Assembly: GCF_009649685.1 (NCBI RefSeq)
Contig: NZ_WJPK01000001.1
Location: forward strand, 1,120,760-1,184,759
Reading direction: 5' to 3'
Source of the DNA: Flavobacteriaceae bacterium EG-1
GTDB taxonomy: Bacteria; Bacteroidota; Bacteroidia; Flavobacteriales; Flavobacteriaceae
Length of the DNA stretch: 64,000 nucleotides
The notes beneath the pieces are model-generated. The model did not search any database. It was not told the origin of the DNA and was given only the letters and a program-made list of their open reading frames with translations. Shown piece after piece: positions 19,109-27,783 of this stretch (the stretch's first letter is position 1; every line of letters starts with the position of its first letter). Position numbers and translations under genes: made by a program.

Positions 19109-19723
19109 ATGGAAAAATTAAAACATTCATACAAGACTATATTAAAACCATCTAATGAAATACTTTATAAAGAAAAGAAAAGTAAGTTTTACGGCTATGC
19201 CTTTCCTATACAAACAGAAGACGAAGTAAAAACCATTATTGCGGAGATAAAAAAAAATCATCCATCGGCTAACCATGTTTGCTATGCATGGCAACTTGGC
19301 ATTAATGACATAAGGTATAGAGCGAATGATGATGGTGAACCAAACAATTCTGCAGGTATGCCAATTTACGGTCAAATTCTATCTTTCGAACTTACTAATA
19401 TCCTAATTGCCATAGCTCGAATTTTTGGAGGAACCAAATTAGGAGTTGGAGGATTAATAAGTGCTTATAGGGAAACGGCTAAAATTACTATTCAAGAATC
19501 AAAAATTATTGAAAAAAAAGTTAAGTGCATATACAAGGTTGAATTTGATTATTCAGAGATAAACTTAGTTATGGGTTTAATAAAAAAATTACGATTAAAT
19601 ATTACATCTCAAAAAATGGAAATTCGATGTGAAATAATTACTTCATTTGAAAAGCGAAATGAAAATTTTGTGCTTGAACATTTCGCTCCTTATCACAAAA
19701 TACAATTTTCAAAATTGAATTAG
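19109..19723 (+). CDS. YigZ / IMPACT family protein
   Basis: Cytoplasmic protein of 204 residues with the UPF0029 signature in order: KSKFYGYAFPIQTEDEV, HPSANHVCYAWQLGINDIRYRANDDGEPNNSAGMPIYGQI, and RIFGGTKLGVGGLISAYRETA. Residues 140-204 are the DUF1949-like C-terminal domain. Family members bind ribosomes or regulate translation under stress, with the exact role unsettled. It starts directly after the transporter stop codon (last gene of the ribD run) and its 3' end overlaps the convergent thioesterase gene by 15 bases. Confidence 0.92.
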   Translation: MEKLKHSYKTILKPSNEILYKEKKSKFYGYAFPIQTEDEVKTIIAEIKKNHPSANHVCYAWQLGINDIRYRANDDGEPNNSAGMPIYGQILSFELTNILIAIARIFGGTKLGVGGLISAYRETAKITIQESKIIEKKVKCIYKVEFDYSEINLVMGLIKKLRLNITSQKMEIRCEIITSFEKRNENFVLEHFAPYHKIQFSKLN

Positions 19724-20122
19724 ATCTTTAATTTTTTGCAGCACATAATCAGGACATGCAGTGGGTCTATTTGTCTTCATGTCAATAAAAGCCAGTACTG
19801 TATTCGCAGTGATTAATAATTCATGTTTTTCATTAAAGATTTTATAGTCAAATTCTATCTTAACTGAGGGCATTTTTTTAAGATAAGTTTGCACCGTTAA
19901 AAGATCATCGTATAGGGCTGGTTTTTTATAATTTATTTGCAAGGAAATTACAGGAAGCATTACGCCATTTTCCTCCATCGTTTTATATGACACTCCTAAA
20001 TCACGCAACCAAGAAACCCTACCCATTTCAAGGTATTGTGCGTAATTTCCGTAGTAAACATACTTCATCTGGTCTGTTTCCGCATATCTAACGCGAAAAG
20101 AAATTTCTTTAAAATTTGACAT
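19709..20122 (-). CDS. Acyl-CoA thioesterase, 4-hydroxybenzoyl-CoA thioesterase family
   Basis: Hot-dog-fold thioesterase, about 137 residues from the ATG at 20122 (MSNFKEISFRVRYAETDQMKYVYYGNYAQYLEMGR). The YAETDQMKYVYYGNY segment contains the active-site Asp of the YbgC/4HBT type. The in-frame ATG at 20236 would add 38 residues of Lys- and Phe-rich sequence that is not part of the family and looks like intergenic DNA. Presumably hydrolyses short or medium acyl-CoA. It sits back to back with dnaA, a common flavobacterial arrangement. Confidence 0.9.
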   Translation of the reverse strand: MSNFKEISFRVRYAETDQMKYVYYGNYAQYLEMGRVSWLRDLGVSYKTMEENGVMLPVISLQINYKKPALYDDLLTVQTYLKKMPSVKIEFDYKIFNEKHELLITANTVLAFIDMKTNRPTACPDYVLQKIKDLIQF

Positions 20123-20327
20123 TATAAGTGTAAATACTTTATATTTAAGAAGTAACGATATGAAGAGCTTTAACTTGCAAAAAAAAAACCGAATAATCAA
20201 CCCCCATTTGATTTTTTTTTTAGATAATTTGTTCACATATTTGTCAACCCTAAATAAGCCTAGAACTTACCAATTTTAGACCAGCAAAACTTAATCACTA
20301 ACCAGAGAAAAGAGAGAACAATATCAC

Positions 20328-21752
20328 ATGAGTGTAACTGCAATTTCGGTATGGAACAATTGTTTGGTGTTTATCCAAGATAACATTCAACCGCAAGCAT
20401 TCAAGACATGGTTCGAACCTATTAAGCCGGTCAAGCTATCAGAAAATGCCTTAAGTATTCAGGTACCAAGTAAATTTTTTTACGAGTGGCTTGAAGAGCA
20501 TTATGTGAAGCTTTTAAAAGTAGCCTTAACTAAAGAGTTGGGTGAAACCGCAAAATTAGTTTACATCATTAAGATGGAAAACACCTATGGGAATCGAGAA
20601 CCATTCACTGAAAAAATTCCAAGTTCAAATAGGGCTACAATGAGTCCACAAGAAATGGATGTACCTATTAAATCGAAAAATCCAGAATTAAAGAATCCTT
20701 TTGTTATTCCAGGAATTCGAAATATCAAAATTGAATCACAACTTAATCCGAATTATAACTTTGATAATTTTTTAGAAGGTGATTCTAACCGATTAGCACG
20801 TTCAGCAGGGATGGCAGTAGCCAATAAACCTGGAGGAACATCATTCAACCCACTATTAGTTTTTGGTGGTGTTGGTTTAGGTAAAACCCATTTAGCCCAT
20901 GCAATTGGTGTTGAAATAAAAGATAAATATCCAGAACGAACAGTTCTTTATATTTCAGCCGAAAAGTTTACTCAACAATATATAGAGTCAGTAAAGAAGA
21001 ATACACGAAATGATTTCATTCATTTCTATCAATTAATTGATGTTCTAATTATTGATGATGTTCAATTTTTATCAGGTAAGTCGGGTACGCAAGATGTCTT
21101 TTTCCACATCTTCAATCATTTACATCAGAATGGCAAACAGGTTATTCTAACTTCTGATAAGGCACCTGTTGATATGCAAGATATTGAGCAACGCTTATTA
21201 TCTCGATTCAAGTGGGGCCTATCTGCAGAATTGCAAACCCCTGATTACGAGACGAGAATTTCCATTCTTAAAAATAAATTATATCGAGACGGGGTTGAAA
21301 TGCCAGATGATATAATTGAGTATGTTGCAAAGCATATTAAGTCTAATATTAGAGAATTAGAAGGCGCTATCATTTCATTAATTGCACAATCTTCTTTCAA
21401 CAAGAAAGAAGTTACTATAGAACTTGCACAGCAAGTTGTTGAGAAATTTGTTAAAAATACAAAGCGAGAAGTCTCTATAGATTACATACAAAAAGTGGTT
21501 TCAGATTATTTCGAAATGGACGTAGCTACATTGCAATCTAAAACTAGAAAAAGACATATTGTACAAGCAAGACAATTGGCTATGTTTTTCGCAAAAAAAT
21601 ATACAAAAGCTTCATTAGCAAGTATTGGTTCTCAAATTGGAAAACGAGATCATGCAACAGTTTTACATGCGTGTAAGACAGTAGACAATCTTGCGGAAAC
21701 AGATAAGCAATTTAGAAAATACATTGAAGACCTTACTAAGAAACTAACATAG
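20328..21752 (+). CDS. dnaA: Chromosomal replication initiator DnaA
   Basis: AAA+ ATPase that opens the replication origin. The 474 residues include domain I (MSVTAISVWNNCLVFIQDNIQPQAFKTWFEPIKP), a short domain II linker, the ATPase core with Walker A GGVGLGKTHL and Walker B VLIIDDVQFL, sensor motif LLSRFKWGL, and DNA-binding domain IV with the DnaA signature QIGKRDHATVLHACKTV. Full length. The flanking non-coding DNA shows no cluster of DnaA boxes, so the origin does not appear to be here. Followed six bases later by a phosphatase gene. Confidence 0.98.
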   Translation: MSVTAISVWNNCLVFIQDNIQPQAFKTWFEPIKPVKLSENALSIQVPSKFFYEWLEEHYVKLLKVALTKELGETAKLVYIIKMENTYGNREPFTEKIPSSNRATMSPQEMDVPIKSKNPELKNPFVIPGIRNIKIESQLNPNYNFDNFLEGDSNRLARSAGMAVANKPGGTSFNPLLVFGGVGLGKTHLAHAIGVEIKDKYPERTVLYISAEKFTQQYIESVKKNTRNDFIHFYQLIDVLIIDDVQFLSGKSGTQDVFFHIFNHLHQNGKQVILTSDKAPVDMQDIEQRLLSRFKWGLSAELQTPDYETRISILKNKLYRDGVEMPDDIIEYVAKHIKSNIRELEGAIISLIAQSSFNKKEVTIELAQQVVEKFVKNTKREVSIDYIQKVVSDYFEMDVATLQSKTRKRHIVQARQLAMFFAKKYTKASLASIGSQIGKRDHATVLHACKTVDNLAETDKQFRKYIEDLTKKLT

Positions 21753-21757
21753 TTATT

Positions 21758-22222
21758 TTGATTCGCACTAACATATTAATGGTGTGTTTAGGAAATATTT
21801 GCAGATCACCATTAGCCGAAGGCATTTTAAAAAGTAAGGTAAATTCAGCAAACGTATATGTAGATTCCGCTGGTACTGCTGGTTATCATATTGGTGCTAA
21901 ACCTGATAGTCGCTCCATCGAAATCGCACAAGAATTTGGAATTGATATTACTAATCAGCGTTGTCGTAAATTCTCCTTAAATGATTTTAAAAAGTTTGAT
22001 ATTATTTACGTAATGGATGAAAGTAATTACGAAAATGTTTTAGCTCTTGCCCTATCGGCATCTGACAAACAAAAGGTAAAATTACTTTTAGATGTTTTAG
22101 ATTATGGCCCTCATGAAGTTCCCGATCCGTATTATGGTGGCAAAGATGGTTTTAAGAATATTTATTACATGATAGATGAGGCTTGTTCTAAAATCGCCAA
22201 TAGCTTAAACCAACTCAATTAA
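21758..22222 (+). CDS. Low molecular weight protein-tyrosine phosphatase
   Basis: Cytoplasmic phosphatase of 154 residues. The P-loop C-x5-R is VCLGNICRSPLAEG near the N-terminus and the general-acid Asp lies in VPDPYYGG (about residue 125). A TTG start at 21758 is chosen because it provides the first beta strand (MIRTNILMVCLGN); the next ATG, at 21779, would remove it. Lies six bases after dnaA and four before the RsmI-like gene, so the three are likely co-transcribed. Substrate unknown. Confidence 0.93.
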   Translation: MIRTNILMVCLGNICRSPLAEGILKSKVNSANVYVDSAGTAGYHIGAKPDSRSIEIAQEFGIDITNQRCRKFSLNDFKKFDIIYVMDESNYENVLALALSASDKQKVKLLLDVLDYGPHEVPDPYYGGKDGFKNIYYMIDEACSKIANSLNQLN

Positions 22223-22226
22223 TTCG

Positions 22227-22949
22227 ATGGCAAAACCAAAAGATTATCCTGGTAGTTTATTTTTAATACCTAGTATTTTAGGTGATAACGAACCATTAGA
22301 AGTGTTGCCAATTTCTATAAAAGGTGCCATAGAAGCTATCGACTATTATATTGTTGAGAATGAAAAATCGGCACGTCGATTTATCAAAAAAATCAGTCCT
22401 CGAAAGTCACAAGCTAAATTAAATATTGAGACGCTAAATAAATTTACCGAATCAGCCGCAATCCCTACATACTTAAAACCCTGTTTAGAAGGATATGATG
22501 TGGGTGTAATTTCAGATGCCGGATGTCCAGGGATTGCGGATCCCGGTGCAGAGGTAGTGAAAATTGCACATGAAAAGAATATTAAAGTTGTACCAATGGT
22601 AGGACCATCATCAATATTATTAGCGATGATGGCAAGTGGGTTTAACGGACAGAATTTTGCATTCAACGGCTATTTACCAATAGATAATTTAGATCGCAAA
22701 AAAATGATTAAAAAGTTGGAGCGAAATTCTAAGGAGTTAAATCAATCTCAAATATTTATTGAAACACCTTACCGAAATGACAAATTATTACAAGAATTAT
22801 TAAAATCTTTAGCACCAAACACTAAAATATGTGTAGCCTGTGACATCACTTTACCAACTGAGCAAATTGCCACAAAAACGGTGAAAGATTGGAAGCATGC
22901 TAAATGGGAACTTCATAAAAGACCAGCAATATTTATTATTCAAGCATAA
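22227..22949 (+). CDS. Tetrapyrrole-methylase-fold SAM methyltransferase (RsmI paralogue)
   Basis: SAM-dependent methyltransferase of 240 residues from the family that includes RsmI, the 16S rRNA C1402 ribose methylase. Recognisable are GSLFLIPSILGD, GYDVGVISDAGCPGIADPGAEVVKIAHE, VVPMVGPSSILLAMMASGFNGQNFAFNGYLP, and FIETPYRNDKLLQELL. The N-terminal loop differs from canonical RsmI (which has GNLYLVATPIGN), matching a Bacteroidetes subgroup of uncertain target. The gene ends at a strong terminator shared with the convergent lysozyme-fold gene. Confidence 0.88.
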   Translation: MAKPKDYPGSLFLIPSILGDNEPLEVLPISIKGAIEAIDYYIVENEKSARRFIKKISPRKSQAKLNIETLNKFTESAAIPTYLKPCLEGYDVGVISDAGCPGIADPGAEVVKIAHEKNIKVVPMVGPSSILLAMMASGFNGQNFAFNGYLPIDNLDRKKMIKKLERNSKELNQSQIFIETPYRNDKLLQELLKSLAPNTKICVACDITLPTEQIATKTVKDWKHAKWELHKRPAIFIIQA

Positions 22950-22989
22950 AAAATTCCCTAATTACATGGCAGTACAATCAGGGAATTTT
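22948..22989. terminator. Bidirectional intrinsic terminator
   Basis: Inverted repeat with arms AAAATTCCCT and AGGGAATTTT around a loop of about 20 bases, with A/T runs on both sides. It lies between the converging RsmI-like and lysozyme-fold genes, so it can serve both. Confidence 0.8.
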
Positions 22990-23005
22990 ATTAAACTTAA
23001 ACTAA

Positions 23006-23647
23006 TTATTTATTTGGCACTTTAGGGTTTCTTATTGGGGAAACGTGCGATACATCATACCCCGAAAACTTTCTCATATAATGTTTCATATTTGTGCCAT
23101 AACTGTCTTCAAAATCTAGAGCTCCATAAGAACGTAAGTATTTTTTTACATTTCCTGGACCAGCTAAATGAGCTGCTGCTAAAATTCCCGATTCCGTGAC
23201 TTTTATTCCACCCAATCTTTTACCTTGAAAACGAGCAATGTCTTTTCTAAGAATCCATTTATTCCGGGCAATATTGGTTTGGAAAGCTTCTTCTTGTAAT
23301 TCTGGATCATTCAAAAAACGGGTCGCATTATAAACTCCCATCAGTTGTAATGTTCCAATACCAAATTGGTATTTCCCCAAATAACCCAATGTATTGGTTG
23401 TAAAGTAATTTCCTTGCGATTCTTTAAAAGCTAAGGCTTCACGAAAACCAATAAATGACGTTCCTAAAAATGGCGGAACAATAGTCATTATATCATACCT
23501 AGTTACTTCTTGCTTTGGGTAATCAACAGCCAGTGGCTCTGTTACCTTTAATGTTTCTGGTACTTTTACTTCCTTAGTAGTAAATCCATAACTCAATAAA
23601 ACAAACACTACTACCAGAGGAATAACCCAATTAATCCACTTTTTCAT
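23006..23647 (-). CDS. Membrane-anchored lysozyme-fold (transglycosylase-like) protein
   Basis: Protein of 213 residues with one N-terminal hydrophobic anchor (MKKWINWVIPLVVVFVLLSYGF). The domain has the order expected of goose-lysozyme/SLT folds: FREALAFKESQGNYFTTNTLGYLGKYQFGIGTLQLMG, with the probable catalytic Glu in FKESQGNY, and later GILAAAHLAGPGNVKKYLRS. Predicted to act on peptidoglycan in the periplasm; the fold assignment is by motif and an inactive or binding-only role cannot be excluded. It precedes mltG in gene order on the same strand, separated by about 140 bases. Confidence 0.78.
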   Translation of the reverse strand: MKKWINWVIPLVVVFVLLSYGFTTKEVKVPETLKVTEPLAVDYPKQEVTRYDIMTIVPPFLGTSFIGFREALAFKESQGNYFTTNTLGYLGKYQFGIGTLQLMGVYNATRFLNDPELQEEAFQTNIARNKWILRKDIARFQGKRLGGIKVTESGILAAAHLAGPGNVKKYLRSYGALDFEDSYGTNMKHYMRKFSGYDVSHVSPIRNPKVPNK

Positions 23648-23790
23648 AGTTCCCTACTTTTGTTAACCAGATTAAAAATCTTGATTAACTATGAACTTAC
23701 AAAGATACGCCTCGTTTTATCTATGTTCTTAAAGGCTTTGTTAAAATCAGGCAAATTTAGTTAATAAGTATATAAAATCGGCTGATTGAC

Positions 23791-24834
23791 CTATCTTTTA
23801 ATATTTTGACTATTTATCCAACGGATATATTGTTCTTTATTTCGGCTATGTTGAGCTAAATTTTTAGCGAATTTATGATATCCAAAATCTTCAACATTTG
23901 CTACCATATATAAATAATCATGTTGTTCAGGCGATAAAACAGCATCTATTGCAGATATATCTGGCATTGCAATCGGTCCTGGTGGTATACCTGCATATTT
24001 GTAGGTATTATAGGGGGAATCAAGTTCTAAATCCTTATAAAGTACTCTTTTTATTACCATATTAAAATCACCAGCATTTTTCTTGATGGCATAAATTACA
24101 GTAGGATCTGCTTGCAATAACATTTTCTTACGAACTCTATTTAGGTATAATCCTGCTACACGAGGTCTTTCATCAACTTTTGCAGTTTCTTTATGTACAA
24201 TTGATGCTAAAGCAACTACTTCGTTTGGGGTTAAGCCCAATTTATTAGCCTTTTCTTTCCTGTTTTCATTCCAAAATCTATTGTATTCAGTTACCATTCG
24301 ATCCCTAAATTTTTCTGCCGAAGTATTCCAGAAAAACTCATAGCTATTGGGTATATAGGGTATTATTTCATTACCATTGTCAAAACCATTTTCTTTTAAA
24401 AATTCTTCATCTTTAAAAGCAATTAACAATGATGTGCTATCGGCTTCTATTTGCGATGCAATGCGACCTGCTAATAATTCTAAAGTTTCTTGATTATTAA
24501 AAGCTACTTTTACAGCGATATTACCACTTCGTAATGCCCCAATAATCTCGTTGTTATTCATTCCTTTCTTAATGGCATACTTCCCGCCTTTAATATTGTT
24601 TGAATAACCCTTTCGATCTGCAGCCTGCTTAAAAGAATCTAAATCATTTAATAATGGCTGAAGCATTTCTTGTACTTCAATAAATGTGTCATCAGATTTT
24701 ATAAACACAAAGGCTTCTTTGTTTTCAAATTTTGTATTCGGATTAAAAAATGTACCATATACTTTATAGGCAAATAGTCCACCACCAACTAAACCGGCCA
24801 AAACAATAAACAACAAAATCTTTTTGATATACAT
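23791..24834 (-). CDS. mltG: Endolytic transglycosylase MltG
   Basis: Inner-membrane enzyme that cuts nascent glycan strands and ends peptidoglycan elongation. The 347 residues have one N-terminal transmembrane helix (ILLFIVLAGLVGGGLFAYKVYG), a LysM-like domain, and the YceG catalytic domain with ALASIVHKETAKVDERPRVAGLYLNRV (catalytic Glu in HKE) and LQADPTVIYAI, PYNTYKYAGIPPGPIAMP near the C-terminus. The start codon overlaps the stop of the upstream GNAT gene by one base: dapF-GNAT-mltG is a tight operon. Confidence 0.96.
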   Translation of the reverse strand: MYIKKILLFIVLAGLVGGGLFAYKVYGTFFNPNTKFENKEAFVFIKSDDTFIEVQEMLQPLLNDLDSFKQAADRKGYSNNIKGGKYAIKKGMNNNEIIGALRSGNIAVKVAFNNQETLELLAGRIASQIEADSTSLLIAFKDEEFLKENGFDNGNEIIPYIPNSYEFFWNTSAEKFRDRMVTEYNRFWNENRKEKANKLGLTPNEVVALASIVHKETAKVDERPRVAGLYLNRVRKKMLLQADPTVIYAIKKNAGDFNMVIKRVLYKDLELDSPYNTYKYAGIPPGPIAMPDISAIDAVLSPEQHDYLYMVANVEDFGYHKFAKNLAQHSRNKEQYIRWINSQNIKR

Positions 24835-25355
24835 TACTTTTTAATCTTTTGAAATAGTATTTCGTTTTTAAAACCGTCAATGGTAAAATTCCAATCTTTC
24901 TTTATTCCCGCTTGATCAAAACCCATTTTTTCAAATAGCTTAATACTTGGCTTATTATCACTAGCCACATTAACAAATATTTGGTGCAAATTTAGGACTT
25001 CAAATGCATACTCAATCATTAATTTAATTGCTTCTGAGCCTATCCCTTTATTTCTATTTACTGTTTGTTTGATAATAATTCCCATTCCAGCTCTTCGATT
25101 TTTAGGATCAAAATCAAATAAATCAATTAATCCAAGAACTTTACCTAAGTTATTACATATACATAATCGCAATTGCTTAACATCATAAATATCACGATGT
25201 GCATTTTCTAAATACAATTTAAGCACATGTTTAGAATAAGGTGTAATTGTACCACTTACTTCCCAAATTTCGGGGTCATTTTCAAGTTCATATAAAAACT
25301 CTAAATCCGAAGGCTCTAAAGCCCTTAAATATATTTGGTCACCCTTTAATATCAT
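24834..25355 (-). CDS. GNAT family N-acetyltransferase (RimJ/RimL-like)
   Basis: Acetyltransferase of 173 residues. Motif A, the acetyl-CoA-binding site, is MGIIIKQTVNRNKGIGSEAIKLMIEYAFEVLNLHQIFVNV; the C-terminal strand pair KPSIKLFEKMGFDQAGIKKDW is typical of the RimJ/RimL/SpeG-like branch. The substrate (protein N-terminus, amine or antibiotic) is not evident. It overlaps dapF by four bases (ATGA) and mltG by one, so it is translationally coupled on both sides. Confidence 0.9.
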   Translation of the reverse strand: MILKGDQIYLRALEPSDLEFLYELENDPEIWEVSGTITPYSKHVLKLYLENAHRDIYDVKQLRLCICNNLGKVLGLIDLFDFDPKNRRAGMGIIIKQTVNRNKGIGSEAIKLMIEYAFEVLNLHQIFVNVASDNKPSIKLFEKMGFDQAGIKKDWNFTIDGFKNEILFQKIKK

Positions 25356-26128
25356 AATTCTATAGTACCTTTAAATACTTGTTCAGCAGGACCTATCAAC
25401 CAAATATTCTTATAACTATGATTATCAACTTCGAATCGAACTTCTAATTCACCCCCAAGTACCTCAATTCTTGCTTTATTACACTTTAGTTTTTTTATTT
25501 GATACATTGCCAATGCAACTGCTGTTACACCAGTACCACAAGCCAAAGTCTCATCTTCCACTCCCCTTTCATACGTTCGTACTTGAAAAATATCATCTTC
25601 TTTTTGTTCAACAAAATTTATATTACTTCCTTTCTGTCCATATAGTCCGTATCGTAATTTTTTCCCTTCTGAGAAAACATCAAACGAGGCCAAATCTGAG
25701 ACTAATTGCACGTGATGTGGAGATCCCGTATTCAAAAATTGATATTCTGGCTTTTGACGAATTTGATCTACATCAATCATCTGTAAACTTACCTGTCTCT
25801 CTGTTATTTCCGCTTTATGCAAACCATCTGTTGCCATAAACGTAGTTTCAGAATTTATGATACCCAGAAATTTAGCAAAGGCAACAATACAGCGACCACC
25901 ATTACCACACATACTACTCTCATTGCCATCGGCATTATAATAGACCATTTTAAAATCTGTGGCCGCATCATTTTCTAAGAGTATTAGTCCGTCTGCTCCA
26001 ATACCAAATTTTCTATCGCAGAAACGTGCAACCAACGCGTTATTCTCCTTTGGAAATTGTTCCGACCTATTATCCAACATAATAAAGTCGTTACCTGTAC
26101 CCTGGTACTTATAAAATTGAAATCGCAT
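25352..26128 (-). CDS. dapF: Diaminopimelate epimerase
   Basis: Converts LL- to meso-diaminopimelate for lysine and peptidoglycan. From the ATG at 26128 (MRFQFYKYQGTGNDFIMLDNR) the protein is about 258 residues, the family's normal size; the ATG at 26311 would add 61 residues of non-family sequence running into the divergent protease gene. The two catalytic cysteines are in MCGNGGRC and ETLACGTGVTAVA. First gene of the dapF-GNAT-mltG operon with its own -7 element at 26146-26153. Confidence 0.96.
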   Translation of the reverse strand: MRFQFYKYQGTGNDFIMLDNRSEQFPKENNALVARFCDRKFGIGADGLILLENDAATDFKMVYYNADGNESSMCGNGGRCIVAFAKFLGIINSETTFMATDGLHKAEITERQVSLQMIDVDQIRQKPEYQFLNTGSPHHVQLVSDLASFDVFSEGKKLRYGLYGQKGSNINFVEQKEDDIFQVRTYERGVEDETLACGTGVTAVALAMYQIKKLKCNKARIEVLGGELEVRFEVDNHSYKNIWLIGPAEQVFKGTIEL

Positions 26129-26145
26129 GAAATAAAATTGAAGAA

Positions 26146-26153
26146 CAAATATA
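26146..26153 (-). promoter_or_regulatory. Bacteroidetes -7 promoter element for dapF operon
   Basis: TATATTTG on the minus strand, an exact TAnnTTTG match, 18 bases before the dapF ATG at 26128. It also supports choosing that ATG rather than the longer reading frame, whose start would lie upstream of the promoter. Confidence 0.6.
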
Positions 26154-26202
26154 TGTAACTTTATTAAGGTTTTTTTAGCAGTTAAAAAGTAGTTAAAGCA
26201 AA

Positions 26203-26232
26203 TTTGATGAATAGTTAAAATAGGTAAATTTG
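26203..26232 (+). promoter_or_regulatory. Bacteroidetes promoter (-33 and -7) for the DegP-like protease
   Basis: TTTG at 26203-26206 and TAAATTTG at 26225-26232 are 18 bases apart, close to the TTTG-N19-TAnnTTTG consensus. The start codon follows 30 bases later. It is the best complete promoter read in the window and is back to back with the dapF promoter. Confidence 0.7.
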
Positions 26233-26261
26233 TAGTACCAAATGAATTAATTGCAAATACT

Positions 26262-27662
26262 ATGAAAAAAATTGGAAGTATGTTTTTGGTTTCGCTTTGT
26301 GCAGGAGCCATAACATTAGGAGCTTATAAAATGTTTTTTGAACAACCCAACATTTCCGTTGTAAGCGAAAATGATGGCATCAGCACCTTCAATACGAGTT
26401 TAACTCCGACTTCTGCAAAAGGGTCGGGCATAAATGAAGTTGACTTTACTACAGCAGCTGAAACTACAGTACATGCGGTAGTGCACGTTAAAAATGTAAC
26501 TGTAAGTAAGGGACCAAGTAGTTTAAGAGACTTTTTCTACGGTTCTGGTGGGTCTCAAAGAGCTCAAGTAGGTACAGGTTCTGGGGTCATTATTACTCCA
26601 GATGGCTATATTGTAACCAACAATCATGTTATTAAAAATGCAAGTAAATTAGAAGTAACATTAAACAATAATAAAACGTACGATGCAGAGTTAATTGGAG
26701 CGGATCCTAACTCAGATATCGCCCTAATTAAAATTGACTCAGATGTAAAATTACCATATTTAGCTTTTGGTGATTCAGATAATACTAAAATTGGCGAATG
26801 GGTTTTAGCCGTTGGCAACCCATTTAATCTAACCTCCACCGTTACTGCTGGAATTGTAAGTGCAAAAGCAAGAAATTTAGATCAGATGCTTAACAATCAA
26901 TCCTTTATTCAAACCGATGCTGCCGTAAATCCAGGCAACAGTGGTGGCGCACTTGTTAACACTAACGGTGATTTAGTAGGTATTAATACTGCAATTAGCT
27001 CTCAAACAGGATCTTACGTTGGCTATTCTTTTGCTGTGCCCAGCAATATCGCAAAGAAAGTTGTTGAAGATATAATGGAATATGGCAATGTTCAAAAAGG
27101 CATTATTGGAATAAAGTCTGTACCAATTAATACGCCGTATGCAATTAAGAAAGGTATCAATGATATTGAAGGGGTTTATATTGATGGGGTTGAAGAAGAA
27201 ACTGGAGCCGCTGAAGCAGGATTATTAGCTGGAGACATTATTAAACAAATTGACAATATTAAAGTAACCAAATATCCAGACTTAACAGGTTATTTATCTA
27301 CAAAAAGACCTGGAGATGAAGTAGAAATTACTTATGAACGTGATGGTGAGATGATTTCTGTGCCAGTTAAGATAATAAAACGTCAAACCACCATATTACC
27401 GGTTATGAATTTGGAAGTAAAAAATCTAAACGAGAAAACAAAGAAAAAATACAAAACCGACAAAGGCGTATTAATTACTGGTGTTCCTGAAACTTATCGC
27501 GGTTATGGTCTTGAAGATAAGGTAATGATTGCAGTAGATGATGAAGAGATTGATGACATTCAGGAGGCAAGAGACTTATTCGGCGGTATTTCAAAATATG
27601 GAAGAACAAGTATAACACTATTAGGTAAAGACGGTGAACGTGAAAGATTGATTTTCCAATAA
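26262..27662 (+). CDS. degP: DegP/HtrA-type serine protease with PDZ domains
   Basis: Envelope protease/chaperone of 466 residues. A hydrophobic N-terminal segment (MKKIGSMFLVSLCAGAITLGAY) is a signal peptide or anchor. The trypsin-like domain (about 65-260) has the full triad: His122 in TNNHVI, Asp152 in SDIALIK, Ser227 in GNSGGAL. PDZ1 spans about 270-370 (GVYIDGVEEETGAAEAGLLAGDIIKQIDN) and a second, shorter PDZ-like region about 385-466. Expected to degrade or refold damaged proteins in the periplasm. A terminator follows 20 bases after the stop. Confidence 0.95.
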   Translation: MKKIGSMFLVSLCAGAITLGAYKMFFEQPNISVVSENDGISTFNTSLTPTSAKGSGINEVDFTTAAETTVHAVVHVKNVTVSKGPSSLRDFFYGSGGSQRAQVGTGSGVIITPDGYIVTNNHVIKNASKLEVTLNNNKTYDAELIGADPNSDIALIKIDSDVKLPYLAFGDSDNTKIGEWVLAVGNPFNLTSTVTAGIVSAKARNLDQMLNNQSFIQTDAAVNPGNSGGALVNTNGDLVGINTAISSQTGSYVGYSFAVPSNIAKKVVEDIMEYGNVQKGIIGIKSVPINTPYAIKKGINDIEGVYIDGVEEETGAAEAGLLAGDIIKQIDNIKVTKYPDLTGYLSTKRPGDEVEITYERDGEMISVPVKIIKRQTTILPVMNLEVKNLNEKTKKKYKTDKGVLITGVPETYRGYGLEDKVMIAVDDEEIDDIQEARDLFGGISKYGRTSITLLGKDGERERLIFQ

Positions 27663-27681
27663 TCATCTACAGCATTCAAAT

Positions 27682-27711
27682 AAAAGGCGATCTATATAGA
27701 TTGCCTTTTTT
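27682..27711 (+). terminator. Intrinsic terminator after the DegP-like gene
   Basis: Stem AAAGGCGATCTA / TAGATTGCCTTT with a single G-U wobble and a very short loop, followed by a T run. It separates the protease gene from gap. Confidence 0.85.
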
Positions 27712-27746
27712 AATGCGAAAGGTTTTAGCCTGCACTTTGAAATATT

Positions 27747-27754
27747 TATTTTTG
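27747..27754 (+). promoter_or_regulatory. Bacteroidetes -7 promoter element for gap
   Basis: TATTTTTG, an exact TAnnTTTG match, 29 bases before the gap ATG and just downstream of the preceding terminator. No good -33 TTTG at the normal distance; GTTTTAG at 27723 is the nearest candidate. Confidence 0.5.
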
Positions 27755-27783
27755 CAATCAAATTTCACTTCTAAATAAACAAC

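Noticed and set aside
20123-20236. N-terminal extension of the thioesterase
   Set aside because: Lys/Phe-rich sequence outside the hot-dog fold; family start is at 20122.
20229-20237. Possible DnaA box TTGTTCACA
   Set aside because: Single site with a mismatch to TTATNCACA and no neighbours; not enough for an origin.
26129-26311. N-terminal extension of dapF
   Set aside because: Not part of the family, overlaps the divergent protease gene, and lies upstream of the dapF -7 element.
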